A program made the translations under genes and the position numbers. The notes below the pieces were generated by a model. It saw only the letters and a list, made by a program, of their open reading frames with translations. It was not told the origin of the DNA and did no database searches. A stretch of DNA of 64,000 nucleotides from Vibrio sp. 16 (lineage in GTDB: Bacteria > Pseudomonadota > Gammaproteobacteria > Enterobacterales > Vibrionaceae): the NCBI RefSeq assembly GCF_963681195.1, contig NZ_OY808997.1, forward strand, positions 372,001 to 436,000, written 5' to 3'. Below are positions 24,487 through 34,982 of the stretch, piece by piece (within the stretch, counting starts at the first letter, position 1; each line of letters begins with the position of its first letter).

Positions 24487-24913
24487 ATGCGCGAGTGAAC
24501 AGCTTACTTAATGAAAGGACGTTGCCGATTCTTGTTTGGATCTCAGACTGCTCTTGCTCAGTCCTAAACTCTCCCTTGGTATTTCCCCATACCGGCCCTG
24601 GCCATGCAATATCGTCTTCAAATCGGGCGATGTGATGGATGTGGAGTTGAGGAACCATGTTACCAAGCGCGCCGAGGTTGAGTTTCTTTGGCTGGAAGGT
24701 CGCTTCTAGCGCTTGGCTTACCGCTTGAGATTCATGCAAAAATTGCTGTTGCTCTTGCATCGGTAAGTGATGCAGCTCTTTTAGATTGGCACGCTTAGGC
24801 ACTAAGATGACCCAAGGCACGGCATTGTCTTTATGCAGCAGTGCAACACACAGCGGGAAGTGACCAATGATGGTGGTATCTTTTGCCAATTGAGGGTGCA
24901 GTTCAAAACTCAT
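24485..24913 (-). CDS. HIT-family (histidine triad) protein
   Basis: Histidine-triad nucleotide hydrolase or transferase of unknown substrate. 142 residues from ATG 24913 (MSFELHPQLAKD); the frame extends 23 codons upstream but those are not like the family. The triad lies in PQLHIHHIARF, and VPWVILVPKRANLKELHHL is the typical central segment. Its closest relatives by eye are the short proteobacterial HIT proteins ending in WPGPVWG. It runs convergent to feoC, with 106 bp between its start and the argS stop. Confidence 0.88.
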   Translation of the reverse strand: MSFELHPQLAKDTTIIGHFPLCVALLHKDNAVPWVILVPKRANLKELHHLPMQEQQQFLHESQAVSQALEATFQPKKLNLGALGNMVPQLHIHHIARFEDDIAWPGPVWGNTKGEFRTEQEQSEIQTRIGNVLSLSKLFTRA

Positions 24914-25019
24914 TATCGTTTTCCATTTTGAATTGAATGACGTCAGTATACGCCAGATAAAACAAAAGGTTGACGCTTTCACGCCAACCTTTCTGATTAT
25001 CTAAATGCGAGATGCTTAA

Positions 25020-26753
25020 TTACATGCGCTCTAGCGTTTCGATACCTAGCAGAGATAGACCTTGCTTGATTGTCTTCGCAGTCAGAGCTGCAAGCTTCAA
25101 GCGGCTCTGCTTCACTGACTCGTCTTCAGTGTTAAGGATTGGGCACGCTTCGTAGAAGCTAGAGAACTGACCAGCTAGTTCGAATAGGTAGCTACACATG
25201 ATGTGTGGTTGACCTTCACGAGCAACAGATTGTACCGCTTCTTCAAACTGTAGCAGTTTAGCGATAAGCGCTTTTTCTTTCTCTTCAGTCACTTTGATTT
25301 CGCCTGCTAGATTATCCATAGAGATACCTGCTTTAGCGAAGATAGAAGAGACACGAGTGTAAGCGTACTGCATGTAAGGCGCCGTGTTGCCTTCAAACGC
25401 TAGCATGTTGTCCCAGTCAAACACGTAGTCTGTTGTACGGTGCTTAGACAGGTCAGCATACTTAACCGCTGCCATAGCAACAGTGTTAGCGATCTTAACT
25501 TTTTCTTCTGAATCAAGATCTGCGTTCTTAGATTCGATCAGCTTGATTGCGCGCTCTTCTGCTTCATCGAGTAGATCAGCAAGACGAACCGTACCACCTG
25601 CACGAGTCTTAAAAGGACGACCATCTTTACCTAGCATCATGCCGAACGCGTGGTGCTCTAGTGATACCTCTTCTGGCACATAACCCGCTTTACGAACGAT
25701 AGTCCAAGCTTGCATTAGGTGCTGATGTTGACGTGAGTCGATGAAGTAAAGTACGCGGTTTGCGCCTAGTGTTTCGTAACGGTACTTAGCACAAGCAATA
25801 TCCGTCGTGGTATATAGGAAGCCACCATCACGTTTTTGGATGATAACACCCATCGCTTCGCCATCTTTGTTCTTGTACTCTTCTAGGAAAACAACTTGAG
25901 CGCCATCATCTTCTTGAGCAATACCACGCTCTTTCAGATCGGCAACAATGCCAGGTAGCATGTCGTTGTACATGCTTTCGCCCATAACATCGTCACGAGT
26001 TAGAGATACGTTTAGGCGGTCGTAGTTACGTTGGTTTTGAACCATAGTAACGTCAACCAGTTTCTTCCACATCTCAGCGCAGTATTCGTCGCCGCTTTGT
26101 AGTTTCACTACGTAGTTACGTGCGCGAAGCGCGAACTCTTCGTCTTCGTCGTAGAGCTTTTTCGATTCTCGGTAGAAGGCTTCAAGGTCAGACAGTTCCA
26201 TTGAAACTTCGCCAGACTCTTTTTGAACGCGTTCTAGGTTAGCGATAAGCATGCCAAACTGAGTACCCCAGTCACCGATGTGGTTAGCACGGATCACTTT
26301 GTGACCTAAGAACTCTAAAGTACGAACAACTGCGTCACCGATGATGGTTGAACGTAGGTGACCGACGTGCATTTCTTTAGCAACGTTTGGCGCAGAGTAG
26401 TCAGCAACGATCGTTTGCTGTTCTTCTTTCGCGACACCTAGGCGAGCATCTGCCAATGCAGACTCGGCTTGCTTCGCTAGAAACTCTTCGCTTAGGAAGA
26501 TGTTAATGAAACCAGGACCTGCTATCTCAGTCTTGCTTGCGATACCGTCTAGGTCCAGAACATCCAATACTTTCTGTGCAAATTCGCGTGGGTTTGTGCC
26601 TAGCTTTTTCGCTACGCCCATTACGCCATTCGCTTGGTAATCACCAAACTGTGGTTTTGCAGATTGGCGGACTGCGGCAGGGCTGCCTGCAGGTGCGCCA
26701 GCGGCTTCTAGAGCCTGAGAAACTTTGTCATTAATAAGTGCTTGGATATTCAC
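25020..26753 (-). CDS. argS: arginyl-tRNA synthetase
   Basis: Class I synthetase charging tRNA-Arg. 577 residues from the GTG at 26753 ([15 protein letters not shown]); AAGGAAG a few bases upstream supports this start over the ATG 28 codons earlier. An N-terminal Add-1 domain, the HIGH-type motif [10 protein letters not shown], a KMSK-loop region near [14 protein letters not shown] and a C-terminal anticodon-binding domain are present. The yecM-like neighbour is divergent, an association also found in E. coli. Confidence 0.97.
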   Translation of the reverse strand: MNIQALINDKVSQALEAAGAPAGSPAAVRQSAKPQFGDYQANGVMGVAKKLGTNPREFAQKVLDVLDLDGIASKTEIAGPGFINIFLSEEFLAKQAESALADARLGVAKEEQQTIVADYSAPNVAKEMHVGHLRSTIIGDAVVRTLEFLGHKVIRANHIGDWGTQFGMLIANLERVQKESGEVSMELSDLEAFYRESKKLYDEDEEFALRARNYVVKLQSGDEYCAEMWKKLVDVTMVQNQRNYDRLNVSLTRDDVMGESMYNDMLPGIVADLKERGIAQEDDGAQVVFLEEYKNKDGEAMGVIIQKRDGGFLYTTTDIACAKYRYETLGANRVLYFIDSRQHQHLMQAWTIVRKAGYVPEEVSLEHHAFGMMLGKDGRPFKTRAGGTVRLADLLDEAEERAIKLIESKNADLDSEEKVKIANTVAMAAVKYADLSKHRTTDYVFDWDNMLAFEGNTAPYMQYAYTRVSSIFAKAGISMDNLAGEIKVTEEKEKALIAKLLQFEEAVQSVAREGQPHIMCSYLFELAGQFSSFYEACPILNTEDESVKQSRLKLAALTAKTIKQGLSLLGIETLERM

Positions 26754-26995
26754 ACGCGCTTCCTTCAATTCTAGGGAATTGGTTGGGTATACATTCGCTA
26801 TTGCTAGGCTTGCAGTCGTTGCCTGAATAATATCCACCGAAATGGAATGAATGTATATCTCGATCTATTTCATAATTTGGAGCACATAATAGCAACTTTA
26901 TTGGATTCCTTATAGGGAGTGAACTGGGAAATTTTCTACTTTTCCTGATGATCTTGTTAGTATTGAAGAAAAATTAATGTTTTAGGTGAAATTAA

Positions 26996-27595
26996 ATGTC
27001 TCAAAGACTGATTGATGCTGAATTAATGCCCCAACAGATGAAGCAAAAACTGAACGATTTTATGCATAAAATCCAACAGTTAGGCGAAATCTTGCATATT
27101 AATTTGTCGGATTTTCAAGCAGATCATATTGCACTGCGCATCAACGAAGCAGAATTGGCACATTTAGCCCATCAAGAATGGCTAAAAGCGGGGAAAGAAA
27201 TTTCAAACGCGATGATCAATGGTCGACCGATCATCGTTCTTGAATTCAATCAGCCACTTAACGCATTAGAGTGGCAAATCGAGTGTTTGGAGCTACCCTA
27301 TCCCGCAGAGGGTAAGTTCTACCCCGAACAAAGCTGGGAGCATGTAGAGTTTGTTGTACCATCTCACGCTAAAACGGCGGAAGAATATTTGGCAGATCTC
27401 AAACGCCAATTTCCTCGTTTCGCTGAGAAGTATGATGTCTTGTCGGATCAAGGCGTGAAAATCAAACTATCGAGCCCAAAAGGAGAAGGGGAACGTTTGA
27501 ACAATCCGACGGTGGCATTTAAACGAAATGGGGTGTGCATCAAGCTACACCCACATTCGTTAAAGAAGATTGTTGAATCAGAACAAGCGAGTTAA
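26996..27595 (+). CDS. yecM: YecM-like VOC-fold protein
   Basis: 199-residue cytosolic protein resembling E. coli YecM, a putative metal-binding protein of the vicinal-oxygen-chelate fold with unknown reaction. Potential metal ligands fall in conserved-looking positions: DHIALRI, WEHVEFVV and CIKLHPHS. It is next to argS, as in E. coli, which supports the name. Ends 12 bp before the convergent M16 peptidase gene. Confidence 0.75.
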   Translation: MSQRLIDAELMPQQMKQKLNDFMHKIQQLGEILHINLSDFQADHIALRINEAELAHLAHQEWLKAGKEISNAMINGRPIIVLEFNQPLNALEWQIECLELPYPAEGKFYPEQSWEHVEFVVPSHAKTAEEYLADLKRQFPRFAEKYDVLSDQGVKIKLSSPKGEGERLNNPTVAFKRNGVCIKLHPHSLKKIVESEQAS

Positions 27596-27607
27596 TGACG
27601 ACGCGAG

Positions 27608-30382
27608 TTAACCGAGTTCGATGTCTTTTGGCCTTAACTGAAATTCTTCAATTGAACCGATCTCAGATCCAAGCTCGAGCTTCTCTGACTCGTGGTGCGC
27701 ATTGCCTTGTGTGTGCATGATGAGTCGATTGGCGGTACGAGGTTTGAGCTCGTTGACGACAAAACGAATCATGTCGGAGCGATCCAGAGTCTTAAGTTCT
27801 TCTAGCACTTTTTCTTTTTGGTTGAAGTCGAGATCTTTGTTACCAATCGCAACCCACAACCGCTGTGCCCGAGACCTCAATGTCGTATCGGGTGCCGCGA
27901 TTTGGTTCCATAGCCCTCGTTTACTGCTGTGCCACTGGTATTCATTCAGCTCTAGCAGGACCATATAAAAGGCGTTTAAAAACTCATCAATGGACTGGAT
28001 TAGGTCGCTTGGAGCGGCATTGGGTGATTGAACATAGAGCACAATACCTGGATGTTTGTTTAGTGGTAGGTTTCCTGTTCCTACCATGTAGCCAAGCTGC
28101 TGCTTTGTTCGAATCTCATGGAAAAACGTCGCCGACATTAAGTGGTTAGCCAGTGAATACAGCGCAATACTGCGGGGGCTCTTATCTTCACATTGATAGT
28201 AAAGTACCACGGCTGAGTCTTCTTGGTCACAAAACACTTCCCGCTGAAACGACCCGTTTTTACCCAACATGACAAGCGGTCGTAACGATTCTTCGTACTG
28301 TTGATTCTTGACTCTTAGTGCGTCTTTTAGCGTATTCCCAAGGCTGAGCGCTTCTTTTTTCGTCCAGTCACCATAGACAAACATCTCAACATGCAATTCA
28401 GAGAGAATGTCTTCAACAAAACTGGATAACTCTTCAACGCTTATGGACTCTAACGCGTCGACTAGCACCGAGTAGGGGGGATTGTTCGGTTGTAAAATTC
28501 CGGTTAGAGCATTAAAGAGCTGCGAAATTGGACGATCTTGCGAAGCATTGCGCCAATTTCTTAGCATTTGCGTTTTTATCGTGTCAAAGCGTTGCTGACT
28601 AAAGTCCCGTTTAGCGAATCGCTGCAAAATGAGTTGCATCAACTCCGGCTGCTTCTGAGTGAAGCCCGACACGGTTAGGGTAACGCCACCTTGATGGGCG
28701 TACATGTTGTAACCCATGCCCGCGATTTCTGCTTGGTATGTCTCTTTTGCCAAGCTGTCTAAAAACATCTCAACGCAAAGTCTTGTTTTTACGATATTTG
28801 TCGGGGTTGAAACTGCTTGGGGGCTGTCGATAGCAACGTACAAGACGCCTTTCGGTACTCGGTATTCGGTGTCTTGCAAATGCCAAAGTTTAAAGCCGGG
28901 TAACTCTTCAATCACTTGAGGCACAGTGTCATTGCCCTCGATGGGTTGAGGGTCGAGATCGTAGCAAATGAAAGGGTTTTTATCAGGCAGAGAAAATTTG
29001 AGCGGTGATGGCTGTTGATAATGTGATCGCAGCTGGTCACTAATCGGGTGAACCGCGTAGGGTGTGAAGTACCACTTCGCTTCTTTATCGTAATCTAGTC
29101 CCTGAGCAATCAGTGTGACACGAAGATTGTCGACTGAGAAATAATCTGTCAGAGAAGTGAGAAGTTGCTCGTTATAGCCTTGCATCATGTAGTCGCCGTA
29201 AACCACATCTTCGGCCTGATAGTGCTGCATATTAATAACAAGGTGGCTGACCAGATCAAGTGGTCTTGTGGGCTCTTGAAAGCGAAATGCAGACTCAAGG
29301 ACGGCTTTTTTCTCAAGGTATCGCCATTCATCCATACCTTGTGTCTTGATAAGGGTTATGTAGCTGAATACCGACTGAATGATATCGTCTGTATGCGACA
29401 TCCCTTCCTGCGTCAGTGAGCAACTAATGGTGAAATCCCGATAGTTACTGCCGCTTGCGCCTCCACCTGCGGAGAGGGATGTAATCCAGCCTTGTTCTTT
29501 GAGTGCGACCATCAGGCTTCCAGGTCCTTCATCGCCCAGCAGATGCGCGAAGTAAGAGAGTGGCTTGGTTTGGTAGTACTTATCCATACCAGGCATTGGG
29601 AAGGCGAGAATCAGCTTGCGCAGATCTTTTATCGGCTCTACATGCACCGAAATCGCGGTTGAATCAGCGTCCGAGTATTCAGCATCGATTTTTTTGCCCG
29701 CAAGTTGGTGATTGGGAATGTCGTTAAACATTTCTTCGCACAAGGTTTGAAGCTCATCAAGCTCTTGTGGACCAATGATGGCCAATGTCATCAGATCCGC
29801 AGAGTAATGCGAATAGTGGAAGTCGATTATCTCATCTCGAATGGATTTTCCGTCCCGATCGCCCAGCGTTTCCAGATTACCGACTGAAAACTTACTGAAC
29901 GGATGCGCTTGGTTGATCACTTCTTTATTGACTTGATATAAGCGACGCGAGTCATCATTGAGTTTCAACTTGTATTCAGAGTCAACCGCTTGGCGTTCTT
30001 TATCCAATGCTTCCGGATTGAATAGTGGAGCGGTAAAGAATTGACTAAAGCGATCTAAGGCTGATGGGAAAGCGTTGGGGGATACATCGAAAAAGAAACA
30101 AGTATGTTCGGTCCCAGTCCACGCATTGTTGCTGCCACCATGTTGATTGATATAACTTTGAAATTCGCCCACTTTCGGGTACTTTTCGGTCCCCAAAAAT
30201 AGCATGTGTTCCAAATAGTGGGCTAACCCTTCTCGGTCTTGAGGATCATCGAAGTGGCCCACGTTGACGGCCAACGCCGCGGCACTCTTTTGCGCATTGG
30301 CGTCATGCGTCAGCAACACTCTGATACCATTAGGTAAAGTGAGGTAACGGTATGTATTGCTATCATTGGGGCTGATGTGCAC
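27608..30382 (-). CDS. M16 (insulinase/pitrilysin) family zinc metallopeptidase
   Basis: Large M16A-type peptidase of 924 residues from the GTG at 30382 (HISPNDSNTYRYLTLPNGIR); CGGAGAC just upstream supports that start, and the frame is open a further 19 codons. The inverted zinc motif HxxEH is HYLEH (residues 55-59), with NQHGGSNNAWTGTEHTCFFF downstream as in pitrilysin and insulysin. No signal peptide is visible, unlike periplasmic E. coli pitrilysin, so it may be cytoplasmic. C-terminal M16 pseudo-domains show the R/Y region (EIRTKQQLGYMVGTG). Substrate unknown. Confidence 0.92.
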   Translation of the reverse strand: MHISPNDSNTYRYLTLPNGIRVLLTHDANAQKSAAALAVNVGHFDDPQDREGLAHYLEHMLFLGTEKYPKVGEFQSYINQHGGSNNAWTGTEHTCFFFDVSPNAFPSALDRFSQFFTAPLFNPEALDKERQAVDSEYKLKLNDDSRRLYQVNKEVINQAHPFSKFSVGNLETLGDRDGKSIRDEIIDFHYSHYSADLMTLAIIGPQELDELQTLCEEMFNDIPNHQLAGKKIDAEYSDADSTAISVHVEPIKDLRKLILAFPMPGMDKYYQTKPLSYFAHLLGDEGPGSLMVALKEQGWITSLSAGGGASGSNYRDFTISCSLTQEGMSHTDDIIQSVFSYITLIKTQGMDEWRYLEKKAVLESAFRFQEPTRPLDLVSHLVINMQHYQAEDVVYGDYMMQGYNEQLLTSLTDYFSVDNLRVTLIAQGLDYDKEAKWYFTPYAVHPISDQLRSHYQQPSPLKFSLPDKNPFICYDLDPQPIEGNDTVPQVIEELPGFKLWHLQDTEYRVPKGVLYVAIDSPQAVSTPTNIVKTRLCVEMFLDSLAKETYQAEIAGMGYNMYAHQGGVTLTVSGFTQKQPELMQLILQRFAKRDFSQQRFDTIKTQMLRNWRNASQDRPISQLFNALTGILQPNNPPYSVLVDALESISVEELSSFVEDILSELHVEMFVYGDWTKKEALSLGNTLKDALRVKNQQYEESLRPLVMLGKNGSFQREVFCDQEDSAVVLYYQCEDKSPRSIALYSLANHLMSATFFHEIRTKQQLGYMVGTGNLPLNKHPGIVLYVQSPNAAPSDLIQSIDEFLNAFYMVLLELNEYQWHSSKRGLWNQIAAPDTTLRSRAQRLWVAIGNKDLDFNQKEKVLEELKTLDRSDMIRFVVNELKPRTANRLIMHTQGNAHHESEKLELGSEIGSIEEFQLRPKDIELG

Positions 30383-30699
30383 GTGATTGTCTCCGATGAG
30401 GTAATTATGTGTAAGCCAGTTCAGTATTGATAATGTCAATAGGCCCTAATAATTATGACTCGGATATCCATCAGTGCAAACTATCTGTTTGAGAAATCTG
30501 AGCAAAATAGGGTTTCGCAGGCTGTGGGATTTGTCGCAAAGAGTGTTAACGAAGTCTGAGTCTTTGCCACAGTACTTGATATAATTATTGACGAGAGTGA
30601 TCGATTTGAAGCTCCCAACGCGCATTGTGTGGGCGACAATTCAAATAATATAAATTCTGATCACCAATAATAATTCAGAGAATAGTTTAGGATGAAGCC
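30383..30699. other. intergenic region between the M16 peptidase gene and sixA
   Basis: 317 bp without a gene. On the + strand TGATATAAT (30577-30585) is a perfect extended -10 element, and TTGTGT-18-TATAAA (30625-30654) is a second candidate promoter closer to sixA. No terminator is visible. Confidence 0.45.
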
Positions 30700-31164
30700 A
30701 TGAAAATTTTTATCATGCGTCACGGAGAAGCGGAGCATTACGCGCCCAGTGACGCAGAGCGTGAGTTAACCGACCGAGGCCGAAGCGCTTCAGTTGCGGT
30801 TGCGAAGGCTTGTGCTCAGCAAGGATTCCAGCAGTTTGATAAGGTAATCGTTAGCCCATACATTCGTGCCCAGCAAACATGGCAAGAGATTTCGACCTAT
30901 TTAAGTGCTAAAAGCATCGAAACGAATGAAGATATTACGCCTTACGGCCAAGCTGAAGAGGTTGCGGATTACCTACAAGCCGTAGCCGATTTGGAAAAGC
31001 TGGATTCGGTTTTGCTGGTTTCTCATCTGCCGTTAGTAGGCTATTTGACAGCGGAGTTTGTTCCCGGGATGGTGCCACCAATGTTCCCAACTTCAGGGCT
31101 CATTTGTATCGACTATTCACTTGAAAAGCAGCGCGGTGACGTCGCTTTTAATATTCAACCGTGA
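30700..31164 (+). CDS. sixA: phosphohistidine phosphatase SixA
   Basis: Small histidine phosphatase. E. coli SixA dephosphorylates the PtsN-branch phosphotransfer protein NPr and was first described as acting on ArcB. The 154 residues begin MKIFIMRHGEAEHY, with the RHG catalytic His at residue 8; the second His lies in LLVSHLPLVGYL. No signal peptide. It stands alone ahead of the flagellar block; an 8-bp inverted repeat without a T run follows. Confidence 0.93.
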   Translation: MKIFIMRHGEAEHYAPSDAERELTDRGRSASVAVAKACAQQGFQQFDKVIVSPYIRAQQTWQEISTYLSAKSIETNEDITPYGQAEEVADYLQAVADLEKLDSVLLVSHLPLVGYLTAEFVPGMVPPMFPTSGLICIDYSLEKQRGDVAFNIQP

Positions 31165-31191
31165 CCTTCTTGTAAACACCCTAAATCACTG

Positions 31192-31214
31192 CGCATTGTG
31201 CCAACGACAATGCG
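31192..31214. repeat. inverted repeat after sixA
   Basis: CGCATTGT (31192-31199) and ACAATGCG (31207-31214) with loop GCCAACG. The following TATTTATC is not a proper T tract, so a terminator role is possible but weak; it may also be a protein-binding site upstream of flhA. Confidence 0.4.
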
Positions 31215-31303
31215 TATTTATCAAATCGGAAGTTACCTTTGTTTCTCCGTATTATGGTGGGGTGTTTATCCATCATTGTCAGTCATTTATTTGACATGAT
31301 AAA

Positions 31304-31319
31304 TGGACTGAAACTTGCA
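31304..31319 (+). promoter_or_regulatory. sigma-54-type promoter of flhA
   Basis: TGGACTGAAACTTGCA has the -24 GG and -12 GC doublets with exactly ten bases between them and a consensus TTGCA downstream half. It lies 45 bp before the flhA ATG. In Vibrio the flhA flagellar operon is transcribed by RpoN with the activator FlrA. Confidence 0.7.
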
Positions 31320-31364
31320 TATTCCAATAAGTTTCTCATTCCATAGAAAATTTAACGCCTATCT

Positions 31365-33458
31365 ATGAAGTTTTCTTTACCATTTGCGGATAAATTACCC
31401 TCTATCCCACAAAGAGCGATGCCTGCGATTGGCGCCCCCGTCATGGTTTTGGCCACGTTGGGGATGGTTGTATTACCTATTCCTGCATTTTTGCTCGATT
31501 TATTCTTTACCTTCAATATTGCGCTTGCAATGGTTGTCTTGCTGGTCACGGTTTACACTCGCAGACCCCTTGATTTTGCGGCATTTCCAACAGTACTTCT
31601 GATTGCGACCTTGTTGCGCTTAGCGCTAAACGTCGCATCAACTCGAGTGGTATTGCTCTATGGTCATGAGGGTTCTGGTGCGGCAGGTAGTGTGATTGAA
31701 GCCTTTGGTAGCGTGGTTATTGGCGGTAACTACGCAGTTGGTTTGGTCGTGTTCCTTATCTTGATGATCATCAACTTCATGGTTGTAACCAAGGGTGCTG
31801 GGCGTATATCTGAAGTAAGCGCTCGTTTTACGTTGGATGCATTACCCGGTAAACAAATGGCCATCGATGCCGACTTGAATGCGGGGTTAATCGATCAAGA
31901 CCAAGCCAGAACCCGTCGCCAAGAAGTGACGAAAGAGGCGGATTTCTATGGTTCGATGGACGGTGCATCAAAGTTTGTTAAAGGTGATGCCATTGCCGGT
32001 ATTTTGATTCTGTTTATCAATATTATCGGTGGTCTCTCAATCGGTATGGCGCAATACGGTTTAGGGTTTGCTGAAGCGATTCAAATCTATACTCTACTGA
32101 CGATCGGTGATGGCCTAGTTGCGCAAATCCCATCGTTACTACTTTCGATTGGCGCAGCCATTATGGTTACACGCCAAAATACCGATGAAGATATGGGTCA
32201 ACAGGTTGTCTTTCAAATGTTTGACAACCCTAAAGCCCTGACAATCACGGCGATAATCTTGGGCGTAATGGGTATTGTTCCAGGCATGCCCCACTTTGCA
32301 TTCTTACTGCTGGCTGCTTTGGCTGGTGGCGCCGCTTATTGGATCAATCGCAAACATAAAAAAGCGGCAGAAAAACCCAACTTGCCCGCGACGACAGAAG
32401 CAGAAGCGCCCACGCCAAAAGAGCTCTCTTGGGATGATGTTCAGCCTGTCGATATTGTCGGACTAGAAGTCGGTTATCGATTAATTCCTTTAGTTGATAA
32501 AGACCAAGGCGGGGAGCTGTTAGAGCGCGTGAAAGGTGTACGTAAGAAACTTTCCCAAGATTTCGGATTCCTCATTCCTGCGGTACATATCCGTGACAAT
32601 CTAGAACTGACGCCAAACAGCTATCGCATCACTTTGATGGGCGTCGCTGTTGGAGAAGCCGAGATTCGCCCTGATATGGAGCTCGCGATTAACCCAGGAC
32701 AAGTGTATGGAATGATTGACGGCGAGCCCACGATTGACCCTGCCTTCGGCCTAGAGGCGATCTGGATTCGAGAAGAGCAGCGCGAACACGCTCAAGCGTT
32801 AGGGTACACGGTTGTCGATTCTTCGACGGTCCTTGCGACGCACCTGAGCCAACTGCTGACCAACAATGCATCGCAGTTAATTGGCCATGAAGAAGTGCAG
32901 AACCTACTTGAGATGCTGGGCCGCAGTACACCTAAACTGGTGGAAAGCTTTGTACCCGACCAACTCCAGTTGGGCGTTGTGGTTAAAGTGCTACAAAACT
33001 TGCTTAACGAAGGCGTGCCAATTCGTGATATTCGTACTATCGTTCAAACCTTGTCAGAATACTCGAGCAAAAGTCAAGAACCTGACATTCTCACCGCTGC
33101 GGTTCGTATTTCCCTTAAACGCCTAATTGTTCAAGAAATCAATGGTATAGAGCCAGAGTTGCCAGTAATTACTCTAATTCCGGAGTTGGAACAAATTTTG
33201 CATCAGACCATGCAGGCTTCTGGTGGTGAATCTGCTGGGATCGAGCCTGGTTTAGCTGAGCGACTACAATCATCATTGAGTCAAGCCACTCAAGAACAAG
33301 AGCTCAAAGGCGAACCTGCGGTGTTACTAACCTCCGGAGTTTTGCGCTCAACCTTGGCGAAGTTTGTTAAGAACACGATTCCGTCTTTGAGAGTACTCTC
33401 ATATCAGGAAATCCCAGACGAGAAACAAATTCGCATTGTTCAGGCGGTTGGTAACTAG
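31365..33458 (+). CDS. flhA: flagellar export gate protein FlhA
   Basis: Core component of the flagellar type III export gate. 697 residues: eight expected N-terminal membrane helices (residues ~15-330) with VVTKGAGRISEVSARFTLDA and the FHIPEP-region TRRQEVTKEADFYGSMDGA, followed by the cytoplasmic substrate-docking domain. First gene of flhA-flhF-flhG-fliA-che; preceded by a sigma-54-type promoter. Confidence 0.97.
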   Translation: MKFSLPFADKLPSIPQRAMPAIGAPVMVLATLGMVVLPIPAFLLDLFFTFNIALAMVVLLVTVYTRRPLDFAAFPTVLLIATLLRLALNVASTRVVLLYGHEGSGAAGSVIEAFGSVVIGGNYAVGLVVFLILMIINFMVVTKGAGRISEVSARFTLDALPGKQMAIDADLNAGLIDQDQARTRRQEVTKEADFYGSMDGASKFVKGDAIAGILILFINIIGGLSIGMAQYGLGFAEAIQIYTLLTIGDGLVAQIPSLLLSIGAAIMVTRQNTDEDMGQQVVFQMFDNPKALTITAIILGVMGIVPGMPHFAFLLLAALAGGAAYWINRKHKKAAEKPNLPATTEAEAPTPKELSWDDVQPVDIVGLEVGYRLIPLVDKDQGGELLERVKGVRKKLSQDFGFLIPAVHIRDNLELTPNSYRITLMGVAVGEAEIRPDMELAINPGQVYGMIDGEPTIDPAFGLEAIWIREEQREHAQALGYTVVDSSTVLATHLSQLLTNNASQLIGHEEVQNLLEMLGRSTPKLVESFVPDQLQLGVVVKVLQNLLNEGVPIRDIRTIVQTLSEYSSKSQEPDILTAAVRISLKRLIVQEINGIEPELPVITLIPELEQILHQTMQASGGESAGIEPGLAERLQSSLSQATQEQELKGEPAVLLTSGVLRSTLAKFVKNTIPSLRVLSYQEIPDEKQIRIVQAVGN

Positions 33459-33488
33459 CTCTAGATGCGAGAATAAACGGTACCCAAA

Positions 33489-34970
33489 TTGAAGATTAAA
33501 CGATTTTTTGCCAAAGACATGCGTACAGCACTGCTCCAAGTGAAAGGGGAGCTCGGTGATGATGCGGTGATCATGTCTAATAAAAAAGTCGCAGGTGGTG
33601 TGGAGATTGTTGCCGCTGTAGACAGCGATGGGTCGACAAATCGTCCGGCAAACAACAGCTATGGTTCCAGTCCAAGACATGCTCCTCGCCAAGCGCCTGC
33701 TACGATACCGACGCCGTCAAAACGTCAACTTGAAGATGATCGTGTTACCTTGCAAGCACACTCGGATTCTGGACGCTCGATGACGCAACGTTTCGCCAAT
33801 ATGCTCAAGCAATACAGCGGCGGTAAGCCAGAGCATGAAGATGAAACCGATGAAAGAGAGACCGACTCGCTTTCTGCCTTGCTCCAAAGGCAAGCGGCTT
33901 CTCGTTCAAACAGCAACGAACGCGTGCAGCTCAAAGAAGATTCTCCATTAGCCCGTCTTATCGCGGAAGATCGCCGGATAGAAAGACCACAAGCCAAGCT
34001 AGACCCTAGCCGCTATGAGCGTGGCAAGCCGAACGAGCAAGCCGTATCCAACGAAGATCTCGAAGAGATGAAAGAAGAGATGATGTCCATTCGTCGTCTT
34101 CTTGAACACCAAGTGTCTGGCTTAATGTGGCAAGAAGTGGAGCGAAGAGAACCGCTCAGAGCGATGTTGATTAAGCGTCTTGAGCGAATGGGTGTCTCGT
34201 CAGATCTTGCTGACCAACTTGCTTGTTACATCCCTGAAGACACGCCACCAACCAAAGCTTGGAAGGCGCTGCTAGGTCTTGTTTCGGACCAGATCCCAAT
34301 TTCTAAGCAAGATATCTTGAAGCGAGGTGGTGTTGTTGCACTGCTTGGCCCAACGGGGGTGGGAAAAACCACCACTGTTGCAAAACTTGCTGCGCGAGCG
34401 GCAATGGAGTGGGGAGCAGACAACGTTGCTTTGGTCACCACGGACACATACAGAATTGGTGCCCATGAGCAGTTGGCCATATATGGTCGAATTATGGGAT
34501 GTGCTGTAAAAGTCGCTAAAGATTCCAAAGAGTTAGCCGATGTAATATATCAGTTAAGGAATCGCCGCCTGATTCTTGTCGATACTGCGGGTATGGGACA
34601 GCGTGATGTCAGGCTGTCTGAGCAGCTCGACACCTTAATGCACGAAAGCGGTGAAATGATCCATAGTTATCTGGTATTGCCTGCAACGGCGCAGAGAAAA
34701 GTCCTACAGGAAACGATTGATCATTTTAAGCGCATACCGTTATCGGGGTGCATTATGACTAAGCTTGATGAATCTCTAAGCCTTGGCGAATTTGTAAGTG
34801 TGGTAGTGCAAAATGCCCTACCTGTCGCCTACATCGCGAATGGACAGCGTGTCCCTGAAGACATAGTGATTGCACAGCCAAAATACATGGTAGCTAAGGC
34901 AAACGAATTATTAGAGAAGTCGGCAGACGACGAGCCTCACTACTGGAATAGTGAAGCGGAAAGGTTCTAG
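33489..34970 (+). CDS. flhF: flagellar polar-positioning GTPase FlhF
   Basis: SRP-type GTPase that sets the polar position and assembly of the flagellum in Vibrio. 493 residues starting at a TTG (KIKRFFAKDMRTALLQVKG); no ATG fits the conserved N-terminus. After a charged linker comes the NG domain: P-loop GPTGVGKTTTVAKLAAR, DTYRIGAHEQL, DTAGMGQRD and TKLDESLSLGE. Opposed by FlhG encoded next, and recruited to the pole marked by HubP in Vibrio. Confidence 0.96.
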   Translation: MKIKRFFAKDMRTALLQVKGELGDDAVIMSNKKVAGGVEIVAAVDSDGSTNRPANNSYGSSPRHAPRQAPATIPTPSKRQLEDDRVTLQAHSDSGRSMTQRFANMLKQYSGGKPEHEDETDERETDSLSALLQRQAASRSNSNERVQLKEDSPLARLIAEDRRIERPQAKLDPSRYERGKPNEQAVSNEDLEEMKEEMMSIRRLLEHQVSGLMWQEVERREPLRAMLIKRLERMGVSSDLADQLACYIPEDTPPTKAWKALLGLVSDQIPISKQDILKRGGVVALLGPTGVGKTTTVAKLAARAAMEWGADNVALVTTDTYRIGAHEQLAIYGRIMGCAVKVAKDSKELADVIYQLRNRRLILVDTAGMGQRDVRLSEQLDTLMHESGEMIHSYLVLPATAQRKVLQETIDHFKRIPLSGCIMTKLDESLSLGEFVSVVVQNALPVAYIANGQRVPEDIVIAQPKYMVAKANELLEKSADDEPHYWNSEAERF

Positions 34971-34982
34971 CGGCGGACGATT

